Origin: Chalara sp. BL73
Taxonomy: Eukaryota > Ascomycota > Leotiomycetes > Helotiales
Length of the DNA stretch: 64,000 nt
Assembly: GCA_918026815.1 (NCBI GenBank)
Contig: CAKJVC010000210.1
Span: 186,001-250,000, forward strand
Direction: 5' to 3'
Shown: one piece after another, positions 45,761-57,265 of the stretch
Position numbering within the stretch: the first letter of the stretch is position 1
Layout: each line of letters begins with the position of its first letter
Notes under the pieces: model-generated
The model's database searches: none
The model's input: only the letters and a program-made list of their open reading frames with translations
Told to the model about the DNA's origin: nothing
Program-made: the position numbers and the translations under genes

Positions 45761-48019
45761 CAAGAAACCGTACTATCGTCATAAGGGTAATTACGTAATA
45801 CGGTTAGACGACCCAGATTTTGAGGTTGTCACATGTTGAGCCCCGAAAAAGTCACTTGTTAGGAATATGAAATTGATAGAGAGTATCACGCCGATAAAAT
45901 ACGGGTGGTAGGTGCTTGTATTGTATGCCGTGTATTTACGTTGTAGACCCATAAGAGATTTTCTAGCCCCTCGGCCTATTAGGTAAGCTAGTTCCTGACA
46001 TCACTGGAGTCCGAATAGCCTCTAGGGACTCTTCCAGACTCCAATAATTACATAGTATATATGTAAGAAAGCATTTCTTAGATGAGATAATCGTGCTCAA
46101 ATAGTTTCATATAGCTTAGCAATTGATATTCTTTGTTATATTAGTAGCATCTTCACTTCTATGAGAGGAACTAGTGCTTATTCTATTTTCATTATACAGT
46201 ACCAACCAACGAGCCCGAAGCCCTCTATAGAGCCGAATGCTACCCGGGGAATTAAAACCTAACTCGATTAAAACCTTTAACACCTTCAGATTATAGGTTA
46301 AAGTGCGCAGTCACGCGGGTTTCCTAACCCGCCCTGGGCACGCCCGCATTTTGCCCTATGGACCAATGGACCGATGGTCTTGGGGATAGTAATTAGGTAG
46401 ACTCGGTATTCTAGAATTGTGTCTCAATGGATTGTGTGCACGTGTGTGAGGGCAGCTCCAGAGATCACCGCCGCCCATATCATCTGAGTACTCCTGTACT
46501 CGGCCACTCTTGCCCAGGTCCTTGTGTCGCCAACAAATCGCCATTCGGCACCCAAGACCATGTTATCAGCAGCACATACAATTCCTTGATAATGTCGATA
46601 AATATATCGCAAGACTAGCGTCTCTCACCAACATGATTACACTCCATGATGTGAATGAGCTGTACTTAGTCATTACTATCTCTAATTGATGGAATCGCTT
46701 AAAGCTGATGATATTGAAGTGATTCAGAGTTCTAAGGCCTGGAAAAAGATTAAGTGCTTGAAAGTCTTATAAACGAATCAAGAGGTTGTGTTGGCCTAGG
46801 AGTCTATTGCTACCGTGGCCGGCTTTAACATACGACCACATGGGATATTGTACTGTATTTGTAACCGTTTGCATGTTCAAATAATACAGACTGTCTGTAT
46901 TTAGGTGTCAAATAAGGAATTTTATTACAGCCGCGACACTATTCCCCACACTGCTTGATATTTTTATCAATTCCGGCCATAACATTTGAGCCTGGACGCC
47001 TGTTTAGCGGCGCGCAGATTACTATTTCGGACCGCAAGAACCATTTGGGTATGAGAGGATTGAGGCTACTAAGTTCTTGAAATCGTGGCTGTGAACAGGG
47101 TCGTTGCTGTGAATTGATTCTGTAGATGAAACTGGGAAGGAGGTGGAACGGGAGGCTAGCCGCTAGTTAAATGTTGGGCACATGTATACACTGCGTGCAC
47201 TATATTTCACTAGTATTAGTCATAGTCAGTGCGATGGACCGCACAGCGTCCAAAAATAGCCAATGCACTCACTATTTGTGCTATTAAGAACACTGGAAGA
47301 GGCAATTTTTATATAGAATGCCTATCAACCTAGAATAATACCTTCTCGACGGGAATTTGTGGCCGGGCGCGCCGGAGTCGAGGGGGAACAAACGCCATTT
47401 TCCCCCTTCACCCTGAGACTCGCAGAGGTGGAAATTGAGATGGTATATAGCCCTCTATGCCGCGTTGTTTAGGGCGGGTTCGTCCAGGGCGGGTTCGTCC
47501 AAGGAGGCTGATACCGTGGGAGGACACGGAATGTTTTCGATTGGCTGAGGTCGGCAGGACATTGGCCAATTGCATCAATAACCTCATCCCACCGTTATTC
47601 GTGTCGTGGCACCACTCACCATACCGCCCTACAGGGGTTTACGAAACTGGGCGTGCCGCCCGGCATATTGGGCGGATTTCATCCAGGATCTAAGTTATCG
47701 GGGTGGGGCGTTGTGCTTCCGAAAGTATTGAAAATGCTCCTCTGGTTTATTGCCAGACCAGTGGAGATCTTGTGCAAGCCATTCGGTCATTTGAATATTT
47801 TGTGGTCAGCTCGTAACTGACCTGTTTACTCTGGATATACAGCCTTGAAGGGATCGGGGAAGATGGGGCCATCTGTGGAAGATGATAAAGTCGACCTCAA
47901 CCACCTGTCTTGGGGACTACAAGATTGGGTATGACAGTACATTCCTCTGTAATATCAGTGCTGATTCCGCCTTTCACACAAAGCAACTCTATTCTTCCAG
48001 ACAATCTAGGCTCGCGACC

Positions 48020-51000
48020 ATGAACGACTCCAACCATGATCATCTATACAATATATCACACTCGAGCGATACTGCTCTACTATCAAATACTGCCGGTTTC
48101 AACCAAGGGATGAATCTCTGCGATACAGCAAGGAGAAATTGGGGAGCATTGAGTAATCCTGACCCTATAGACATGTGCTCGCCAGACAGCGCGCCTAGGG
48201 TTTTATCAACCCAAAGATTAAACCAGGATTCGCGATCCCTTCCTACTATATCACCTTTCAACCTTGCAGAGTCTGACCAGATATCAACAAGTACAACATC
48301 TGATAACTCTTGTGGATACAATAGCCTTGCCGAATTGAATGCCTTTGACGGTACATGGCCCGATATTTACAATAGCTCTGATGGAATGACTTCATTCAAC
48401 CCCTTCTTGGCAGAGCATCAGGTATGACATATTCCAGTTTTCAACAGTTTCGAAAAAGTTTATGCTTCTAGGTCAATCAGGACGAATCGTATATGCAAAG
48501 CAGCATGCTCAGTCAAAACAGCAATTATCCGTCCTCAAAACACAGAAACCGTGTGTCATGTCACTATGCTGGCTGCAGTGGCTCCTTCAAACAAAAAACG
48601 GATTTGGATCGACATATTCACACAGTACATGAAGATGGCGGCATCATCTGCGGAGACTGTGGGAATACAAACTGTCACAGTTCACGAAAACGAAGAAGTG
48701 ATCATTTTCTTCGCCACCTCCTTACAGAGCATGGTGTGGCTGGTGCTACACAGAAGTCCATCTTAACCTGCCCGTTGGAATCATGCCGACCGAGGAATCC
48801 GAGCCAACAACTTTGTTTCTCAGCGCAAGAGAGCTTGAAATTGCACTTACAGAAGGCGCATGGCATAGACTCTCAGGGTAGGTTTCTGCCTTTCCTCTAT
48901 GTGTGCACTTACCCTCTTGAGGCAGAAATATTAACATTAGGTGCAGGTTCCAGGAATGTTCTGCTCGATCAGTTATTATCACCGCCGTCAAGGGGACCAG
49001 CAGGAACATCCGGGAGCCTTACCAATACCAAACGGCCTTGGGAGCACAATTCGCTTCGAGCATCAAAGCGGCGAAGGTAGGCATCTTCCCCATTGCTTTA
49101 GCAAGGAATATTCTCTTACTAGTGCCCAAGATCGGCCCCATCCACTGTTCTCAGTCCAGGCCTTGACAAGGAGAACAAGACGAAAGGAGATGGAACTAAT
49201 TCTCTTGAGATTTCAACTGACATCTCTGCTCTACTGTGTGAGACTCCTGACCTGGAGACAGAGAGTGCGTTGACGTGCTACGTCGATGATATCAGCCCGT
49301 ATGATTTCATGAAAGCAAAGTCTTGTAAGTACCATCTCCGCACGTACCTGCACTTCTGATTCGATCATTTGTAGTATGGCATCAGGTGGCCAAACTCGTT
49401 CATGAAGACTTCCTTGTTTCAGGAATTCCGTATCTTTCGTTTGATGCACGCCGTCGCCAGATCAAAGTCTGTTTACGATCAGATTTCGCGAGAAAAACGA
49501 TCAAAGATTCTATCGTGAAGGGATTGACTGACAGAAAAGCAGTGGCTGAGCAAGCCAGCATTGAGGAGCGCCACTATATTCATACTAATTTCTGCCCTCT
49601 GAAACCCCCTCGAGCCAAAGTGAGTGACTCTGCAAAGGTCTTCCCAATCAGGAAGACAGAAGACAGTGAGGTGATAAACCTATGGAACAAGTATATCATT
49701 CCAGCCTTGTTCAATATTCTTAGCGAATATGTTGGAGATGACTATACTGCGTCCTTGGTACGAGCCGGCGACAGCCCTGAGTCGGCGGATCCAGTAATCC
49801 ACATAGAGAGCCCTCACCTCCCAGGGCCAGCCACTCAGGTAGATATCCGAGGGCAGCTTGACAAAGCATGTGGAAGAAGTTTACGGGAAGCTAGAATAGA
49901 AGTCCAGTTTTTTGAGGAATCGCTAATCCTTCTCGCCGGCGAGATAAGAAGACGTGATCCAAAATCTTCAGTGGGTCCCAAGCGCTCACTTCCATTTTAC
50001 ACACGTTTCTGGAAGCACGCTGGTATGGGGGCATCAATCGGATTGCTCTGTACAGCTACAGAATTTGCGACCTTAGGCTGCTATGTAATTGTTGACGGCG
50101 AAAAATATATCCTTACAGTGGACCATTTCATTAGCAAGTCCTATGGAAGTCGTGCTACAGACTACCAGAATGACACAAATACACTCACCTCACCTGCTGT
50201 GGCCAAGGTGAATCGCATCACCAAAGACCTTCAGCTATTCGAAAAACATCTCGAAGCGGAGTTGAGAGCAGAATTATCTCAAACTTTCCCAAATGGATTA
50301 CAACCAGAAGACACAGAAAACCCCTCTCGACAGATATTGGGCCTTATGTGGAAGCTCGGTGAAGTCCAAACATGGCTTCAAGAACATAAGAAGGATGACA
50401 ATGCTAACTTCAAAATCGGCTGCCTTTCTTTTCGGTGTGAAGAAGGGGTCCTAGCCCCGCTGAGTTCGTCTCATAGCATGGTGAATCCGAATACCTCAGA
50501 CTATTTGAGTGGCATTGATACTGGACATCGGCTTGACTGGGCATTGTTTAGAGTCGACCCAAATGACTCCCGCAAAGGAAAGAATCGATACCGTTACCTA
50601 AATGATAAATTCCACCCCGAGGGAGAGAAGATAGACGAAGGAGAGGGCGATATCTGTCACCAAACGCGTGTGGTAGAAGGCGGAGAGAGTGTACGATTTG
50701 TAGGTGCAGGTATAGGACCACATGATGGGGAAGTCAATGCAGCTCTGCAGGTGGTCAGTCAAGCAGGTTGCAAAACCCTAGAACATCAAATTATTATGCA
50801 TGCCGAATACGCAAAGCCAGCTAGCGAGTACGCCGGTGCTTCTGGCGCTGTAGTGCTCAAACTCCCAGACAACGAAATGCTTGGTCTGCTTTGGGGGTGT
50901 AGCAAGTATCCGACATTTACGCCAATTCGCACTGTATTCGCAGACATCAGCAGAGTTACTCAAGCGCAGGAAGTTGAGCTACATCGGGATTCTGAAGCTG

Positions 51001-51626
51001 CTACTCCGCGAATGCCGAGTATATCAGCATCAGCAAATGAAGCTCTCCTGATATCCGGGAGTGAGCTCGATGCCTTGGAGCTACGCCCTTACCAATCGGA
51101 AGATATGGTTCCACCTTCAATGACTTCCGAGCTGAAGGCGAAAATTTCCAAACGACTCACAGCATTACTCCGGGCAACTCCTAGTAAGTACCCCCAAAGC
51201 AATACGACAACTGACATAGTGGATGAATCACGAACGACAACGCCTAGTTTGTCATCATCTAGAGCATCATCCCCGGGGGTGCTTCCGTCGACTCCAAACG
51301 AACAGTCGAACGAGGTACTGGCGATATCGGAATCTACCCAACAGCTTGTTCTAGTGGTGGGAGAAGACATCGAGACTGTTTCCGGCTCTAATGCCGAGGA
51401 TGGTGATACGTTCGAAGGAAGTCCCTTCAATCAGTTGCTGCGCAATGACTCAGCTATTCCAAGGGCGTTTTCCATTCCGCCCATTATCGGCGACGGACGA
51501 CAGATGCCCAAGGAGCACTTGTTCTCTCCTCAGCCGAGCCGGCGTTGGAACACTTGGCCGTTTCGTTCGGAAGATTGGAGCGTTAGTATGGAGAGGCATA
51601 ACCAGCTTGAGGTTATAATACAATGA
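48020..51626 (+). CDS. C2H2 zinc-finger protein fused to a trypsin-like domain, 1127 aa
   Basis: Exons 48020-48421, 48472-48877, 48947-49076, 49131-49324 and 49375-51626. Donors are GTATGA, GTAGGT, GTAGGC and GTAAGT; phases 0, 1, 2 and 1; total 1127 aa. The N-terminal 130 residues are Ser/Asn-rich and disordered. Finger 1 is C164-x4-C169-x12-H182-x4-H187; a CGDC...H/H cluster follows at about 194-221, and a third finger ends H259-x4-H264. A nuclear-signal-like stretch (ASKRRRSAPS) spans the exon 3/4 join. From about residue 380 comes a helical domain (WHQVAKLVHEDFLVSGIPYL), then a trypsin-like fold: TVDH (His about 628), RLDWALF (Asp about 765) and EYAGASGAVV (Ser about 867, GASG instead of GDSG). 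The tail is Ser/Thr-rich. Single-gene status rests on in-phase junctions; two genes are the alternative. Start at 48020 is preferred over the in-frame ATG at 47882. Confidence 0.7.
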
Positions 51627-52629
51627 GGCTCATGTCGTAGCTTGAAATTATCCTTTTTTTTTTTTTTTTTGTGGACTTTGCTTTTGCTTGTTGGGTGTAT
51701 TGTGGTAGTTTGAATAGGAAACAGTGTCGTCTGTATGTATTGGGCTAGTGCGGTCATGTGATTATGACGGAGGATATCTGCTACAAGCATAGGACCAGCC
51801 TTCTCTTTCAATCAAATTTATTCTAGGACTAGCAAGCAAAATACTAAAAGCACGACCGGTGACTAGTATTCTGAAATAAAGAGCGTTCTAGGATCGTAGC
51901 GGTCTTGAGAAAGCTTTTGTTCTAAAAATAATATGTCTTTATGTGTCAAGGCGGACCATGTGATTAGGATGAGTAGCACATGTGGATATCGGATCGCCAC
52001 GTGATGGAAACGTCATTGAAACGGCAGCGAAACAGGTACTTCTTGTAAGGTACAAGTAAGAGGTTTGGGACCTTTGAACGTAAGGAGGTAGAGATTATTT
52101 TGTCTTTTTGACGCGGCTGACGGCATCAAGAGATAACACTGGACAACGGAGGACGTTGAATTGTGTACTGGAGTTGTAAAGTCAATGACTTGCTATAATG
52201 AAAGACTGGTATATTGACAAAGGGTTACTACATTGAAGTTTACTGCTGATGGGTGTTAACGTCATATGCGAAGATTCTTACACTTATTAAAATATAGGGT
52301 GTAGTATCTTTTGTTTTTTTAGACGTATATCTTTTGCATGATATGGGTTTAAATAGCAGCGAGCTGCTTCAACTATTCAACAGGTAATTCGGTAAGTTTT
52401 ATGGGATTAAAGTCTTATGGTTATGAGGCCGTTTTTACCATAATATCAAACATGAACAGCTGGCTTATAGGATTATTTCTATAGGGCTACACCAGCGTTG
52501 AAATATGTTTTTTGGCAGCAAATATTTAATATATCGCATGTATAGGAACGTAACGTGACAAAATTTCATTATTACGCTAGCATTCTTTGTGAAAATGGAG
52601 GAGCCAATTTTTTTCGAATTCTGTTGAAC

Positions 52630-52658
52630 AGGCTAGGTCTAAGGATCATACCTAGCCT
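52630..52658. repeat. Inverted repeat, 9-base arms
   Basis: AGGCTAGGT and ACCTAGCCT are perfect reverse complements separated by 11 bases. Confidence 0.7.
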
Positions 52659-52721
52659 ATTAGGGAAGTTGTAGGTATGCTTGCGCAAGATGCATACGTA
52701 TTTTTGCTTTTGATGATGAGT

Positions 52722-52770
52722 CTACTTGCGTATGTGATACTCACGTCTGAGTATCACAGTTCTATAAGTA
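52722..52770. repeat. Hairpin with 11-base perfect arms and 4-base loop
   Basis: TGTGATACTCA (52733-52743), loop CGTC, then TGAGTATCACA (52748-52758). The stem resumes after a small internal bulge with CTACTT on the left and AAGTAG on the right. It could be a MITE core, a structured RNA or a chance palindrome; no coding frame covers it. Confidence 0.75.
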
Positions 52771-53507
52771 GATAGATTTGCTCTGTAGATTAGGTTCTAT
52801 AACTTTCAGCAATTGACACTTGTTTACCCTATACCCTCCGAAGGCTCCGTGACTCTCTCTTTCTATTTGAACAAATTCGGTAATTGACAGCAAAGTATAA
52901 AATTTCTACATAATTCTATACTTGTAAAATTTGATAAATAAATACTTTACAAAGCGGCAAGTTTCGAAACTGCAAGACAAAAATATCGCTATATAAAAAT
53001 CGATTGCTGATTCAATAGAAATAGCAAGTTCATTACTAGGCTAAGTTTAGTAATTTCGTTTAACGCTAGACTTGTTTAACAGATTTACAGTTATACAAAA
53101 TCGTATTCTTTTTTTTAGACAATATCGAAAAAGCGATAATTCTGCCGATTGTGTATCAAGCAAACCAATATATATATATATTTGCGATAAAGAAAGGGAA
53201 CATAAGGAAGAAAAAAACTAAGAATAGGGCGTCACAACAATGGGTCCCAGGCACCCGGTTGTCCTGAGACCATGGGGAATCTTTATGGCAGAGGTACCAG
53301 GACTACTATGTATTCCAGGAAGTGGTTTCTAGGGAGGAACAATGGCCTGGGACGAAAAGTACGCCTAAAACACAGCGACATCGCTTAGAGCCCATGGACA
53401 CTCCAGGTCCTGAAAAGCCCATGTTTGTCAGTGATGCATCTTTTGTTTGTAATGAACCATTGTTCACTATCCATGAAATCAAAGATGCTTCATAATATGG
53501 AGAGGAG

Positions 53508-54089
53508 ATGGGAAATTTTTGGGGCTTTGTCATGATGTCTCCTCCGGGACTTTGGGAGATTTGTCAGAGTATCGTCTGGGCATTCGTAACCATCCTCCTT
53601 GCCCTTGGAATGTTCTTCGCATATGTCGGTCTCTTCTCGCCATTTTTCTACATCACATCACGGAGTGTCCATCAAGGGCTCGATACGAATTAGCGGGGGT
53701 CGCGATGCTTTCTCTGGCATGCGGTTTCTGTTCCGGGGTAAATAGCACCATCTGCTCAATGACCCATGCTGACCTGTACTAGGGCGTCACAAGTTGTCAA
53801 GTGGCTTGTGCTACTGTGACCAAAAAACCTCAGGACTACGGTGTCGTGGTTGGCTGTTTGATGGCCTTAATTTCTCCACCGTGAGGAGCTTTCCGCAACC
53901 ATTTCACGTTTCCTAAATGATTAACACAAACACAGAGGACTTATAGGGCCACCTATAAACGGCGAGATCCTAGGTGCATACGGCTATCTTGGACTCTCCC
54001 TATTCTCCGGACTTGTAGAACTTCTCGGAATGCTATTCGTCGTGGGTGCCCGAGTCGGATATCAGCGTGGAGCTTTTGTCAAGGCTTGA
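53508..54089 (+). pseudogene. Truncated MFS (monocarboxylate-type) transporter relic
   Basis: The frame from 53508 encodes a membrane helix typical of the family (LGMFFAYVGLFSPFFYITS, then VHQGLD) and runs into a stop. The next frame carries ELAGVAMLSLACGFCSGVNS, a TAG, then VACATVTKKPQDYGVVVGCL. A well-formed intron follows (GTGAGG...ACACAG, 53882-53935). After splicing the frame continues GLIGPPINGEILGAYGYLG, then a last helix (LFSGLVELLGMLFVVGARVG) and a stop at 54089. GxIGxPINGxIL is a strong signature of fungal MCT-like carriers. The N-terminal half is missing, there is at least one frameshift and one nonsense codon, and an internal part appears lost. The preserved splice site argues for descent from a working gene by decay rather than retroposition. 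Confidence 0.7.
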
Positions 54090-54901
54090 GACTACATCCT
54101 TAGATTATGTTTAGAGTTGGATACGCAGTGGTGCTGCCTCGCTCTTACTCTCCGTTGTAAATACTACATAGCTGTCGGCCCTTACAAAGGATCTTCAGAA
54201 TGACATACCCTTTCCATCCAGATCTGATCACATCTCCCTACAAGAGTTATGGCTCTCGGGAATGTTCTAGCTAAAACACCTTCCTTCATCAGGACCACAG
54301 TAATGAGGTTCGAATGTTTCTTGTTCCAGTCTCGCAATCATAGTCTTGGGCACTTTTGGAGAGAATATTAAGAAGCTTTCAAGCTTCTTTATATATCTCT
54401 CCATTGCGACTTCCATAGAATCGGAATCCAAGAAGGAAAAGGAAAGTTCGCTGAAAGAAGGTTGGGCCTAGCGTGATCTTGATGACGATTGTAGAGCTAG
54501 AGACTGCTACGGGTCTAGTTTATACAGACCTCTGCAGATAGCTAATTCGCCCATTCTCCGTTTAAGCTCATGACACGCTTGACATTGTAATTATATGAAC
54601 GTCCTGTACTATGTGGAACACCGATGAAGTAACAGTTTGCCGTTTTTGTGAGTGGAGGTGATAGCTAAGTATCTTGACTGAAAATCACAAGAGTTGTTAT
54701 TCCTTACGATCATATCAGCGTTCTGATCACCGAATATTGTAGCCCAATAAGTCCGGCAATTCACCTTCTTATCGCTCCGATCTGCCATGTCTGTTCCACA
54801 TAGATCGAGGAAATGTCGACACCACGTTGAATATCCTCACTTTCTCGTTCCACACCTAAGGAACAACACCACCGCAATCAAACAAGACACTTATCTCCAC
54901 C
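54090..54901. other. Intergenic, no gene seen
   Basis: Downstream of the MFS relic; no supportable coding or RNA feature. Confidence 0.4.
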
Positions 54902-55765
54902 ATGGTTCGGGCCCGTCGCTCACTTCGCAAGGCAAGGCCGATCCCTACCCTATCCCTACCTCGATCTCATAATCCCAACTCGTTCGAAAACTGACAGACC
55001 CCAGAAACGCTCACCCGTCAAGTCCCCCCCCGCCCCTATTCCACACTCTCCCCATCCCGCTACCAAACCCCACAAACCTCTCCGCGAAGCCCGTGCTCGG
55101 CGTACCATCTATGGTTCACAACCAGCCAAATTGAAGCCTTCGGGCCAGCTACGCTACAAAGACACGTTCGTACGCCGGACGGCTGCACAAACCCGGAGAA
55201 TGCGCGAGATCTACGAGTCGGGCGTGACTAATCCCAAGAAGGCGGAGCGGGTGAGGCTGGGGGAGGAGATCGGGCTGAACGAGTACGAGATCTATGTTCG
55301 TGGCTTTCCTTTCGTTTATTCCAAAACCGTGGGGAAGGGCGAGATTTAGGAGGGGAGGGAGCTAACGCTTTGACGCAGTCTGATTTCCAGGAGTACCGCC
55401 GTTCAGACCGTATCCCAACCGCATCCCGCTTCAAACGTCCCGGCACGCTTAAGATTCTAAGAACCCAGGCGGGGGATGTATATGGGGATATCGTGGAGCT
55501 GGAGGAGAGAATATGCCAGATTGAGGAGGCAATGCAGGGAAACGACGATGAGGATGATTTGCCGTTGGTTATGGTGCTTGAGATTGAGAAGTTGACGGCG
55601 GCATTGAGGGAGACGGAGGAGAAATTGGTGGCTGTTCAGGATGCTCATCGAGCTGCGATGGAGGTCCAGGGGTTGAAGGCGAAGGGCTCAAGGAAGGTTC
55701 ATTTCAGCTATGCATGCTTGGCCGAAGGCTGTGGATGCTTCACCTTGGATTGGACCAAATACTAG
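54902..55765 (+). CDS. Homeodomain-like protein with altered recognition helix; 5' end unresolved
   Basis: The part I can support is 55131-55295 joined to 55379-55765. The intron has a GTTCGT donor, the same form used by the cysteinyl-tRNA synthetase gene in this window, and a GACGCAG acceptor; phase 0. The first part reads RRTAAQTRRMREIYESG, then NPKKAERVRLGEEIGLNEYEI, matching homeodomain helices 1 and 2. After splicing helix 3 reads YSDFQEYRR where WFQNRR is normal. Phe49 and Gln50 remain, but Trp48 becomes Asp and the invariant Asn51 becomes Glu. Downstream is an acidic coiled coil (about 55480-55670) and a Cys-containing end. The frame is open upstream to about 54831 without an ATG. An ATG in excellent context at 54902 (MVRARRSLRKARPIPT) is in another frame. 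A frameshift, a missed intron or decay are all possible. Confidence 0.45.
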
Positions 55766-56688
55766 GGTTATGGTCGCCGTGACTTGTAGTTATATGAGGA
55801 CTTGCGGAAAACAGTGTAGACACATGCAAGAATGCGAAGAACCACGCTTTGAAAATGAAAATAAAGATGCTTACATTTGAACGCGAATTGCTCTAAAGGT
55901 CCGCGTGGATGCTGATTCTTGAAGTTCTATAAAAATATAAGAGCAGTGAGTTTTCAGGTGATTCCTTGGACTAAACACTTGATGCGGACGGTTGGCGGCA
56001 ACAGTGCTGGTAGCAACGGTAATGGCTCTTCTTGAGGTCAGTCTAATTATATCTTGCTGAGACGTTTAAATACATTGCTAAAGACGTCTGCTGCAGGACA
56101 CTTTCGATGTAGTCGAAGGATATAGATCACATGACTATGGCCTCCATCGGGATGGTGTCATGTGCCTGAAAATGGCACCATCGGTAAATCGGTGCAACTG
56201 CTGTATAATGCTTACCCCACAACTCCCGAGGAGGGGGTACGAAATTCTTGGCGGAGCCGCATTTTGCCATACTGGACCATACAGCCATATTTCCCTGACA
56301 TCAAATTCGATCTCGTACATATTGTATCTGCATGGCTTATTACGATGTACCAGACCGCCTCTTCAAAATTCCTCGAATAATCTGGTGAATAGTGCAATAC
56401 AATTAGTCATCCATGCCAAGCTTGACTAACTAACTTGGAAGAAGCAGGTTGGTATATATACGCAATCGTGCCCCAAGCTACGGAATAGCATCTTCAAAGC
56501 ACGCCATTTACCTTCAAAGGAGTTAAGACCACGTGGTATATGAAAACTATAAGTACTGAGTTTGGTCTTGCACCATTTTAATACCTGCCTCATATCTCGC
56601 CAGCTTTCCCAACTGACCAATTCCCCTCTCTCCTCAATATTTGCTCTCTCGCTGCTCGATATCCCAATAAACAATCGCAACTACCACC
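55766..56688. other. Intergenic / promoter of the DUF1993 gene
   Basis: No confident gene. A 72-codon frame at 56162-56380 looks weakly protein-like but has no support. The last 150 bases are pyrimidine-rich and contain a CCACGTGG palindrome near 56530, a possible bHLH or bZIP site for the gene at 56689. Confidence 0.45.
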
Positions 56689-57265
56689 ATGCCTGCACTC
56701 ACCCTCTACGACGCAACTGTCCCCACCTTCGTCAAGGGGCTGACGACCTTTGACCACCTGCTCACCAAGGCTGAAGAGTTCGCCAAGGAGAAGGGCATCG
56801 ACGTCAACACCATCCCCCAGTGGCGTCTAGTTGAAGACCAGTTTCCTTTCGCTTTCCAAGTCCAGAATGCCTCCAGGGCTGCCCAAGTTGGTGTCAATCG
56901 GCTGACTGGTGTTGAGTCGGCGGCTTTTGAGAACAACGAGAAGACCATTGAGGACCTCCGCAAGCGCATTCAGAAGACGCTAGAACTGCTGAAGACCGTC
57001 GACGCCAAGACAGCCAATGCACGGGAAGATGAGAAGGTTGATCTGTGAGTTTTCGCTGGGAAAATTGGACTAGAGGTCTTGTGCTGACTGATGTAGTCCA
57101 CTGCCAGCTCAAGGCATAACTAAGAGGATTATTGTCAGGGAGGGGCTCCTCAACCATAATCTCCCAAACTTCTATTTCCATATCTCTACTGGATATTCCA
57201 TCCTCCGAGCGAAGGGGGTTCAGATTGGAAAAGGAGACTATCTGAATAGCTTTTTGGGTGTGTAG
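56689..57265 (+). CDS. DUF1993 family protein
   Basis: Two exons, 56689-57044 and 57097-57265, with a 52-nt intron (GTGAGT, CTGAC branch point, GTAG end); 174 aa. The sequence follows the DUF1993 pattern throughout: LYDATVPTFVKGLTTFDHLL near the N-terminus, then FPFAFQVQNAS, a central helix with Glu and Asp (FENNEKTIEDLRKRI), and after the join NLPNFYFHISTGYSILRAKG with the closing IGKGDYLNSFLG. Without splicing the frame stops at a TGA after VDL and the conserved end is lost. Members are small helical proteins of about 170-190 aa, resembling the DinB/YfiT-like four-helix bundle. Their biochemical role is not established. Several fungal genomes carry many paralogues. The normal Asn/His/Phe-rich tail is intact, so I expect a functional protein. 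Confidence 0.9.

Larger units (their letters stand above)
44944..48019. other. 3-kb AT-rich region with repeats, no gene
   Basis: Contains GGTTA repeats with an inverted partner, a run of about 18 T near 45175-45193 and a cluster of CCTAGG-type palindromic words near 45670-45760. Small frames at 46356-46618 and 47457-47693 are not supported. The final part is the leader of the C2H2/trypsin-like gene. Confidence 0.45.
51627..53507. other. AT-rich intergenic region with strong hairpins
   Basis: No gene seen. It includes a 16-base T-run near 51655-51670 just after the stop of the C2H2/trypsin-like gene, two clear inverted repeats listed separately, and a TA dinucleotide run near 53167-53180. 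Confidence 0.45.

Noticed and set aside
46827..46845. ACATACGACCACATGGG, similar to the start of fungal 5S rRNA
   Set aside because: Only about 16 bases match; the following internal control regions and the 3' complementary end are absent.
54300..54330. GAGGTTCGAATG resembling a tRNA T-loop
   Set aside because: No D-arm or acceptor stem at the right distance on either strand.
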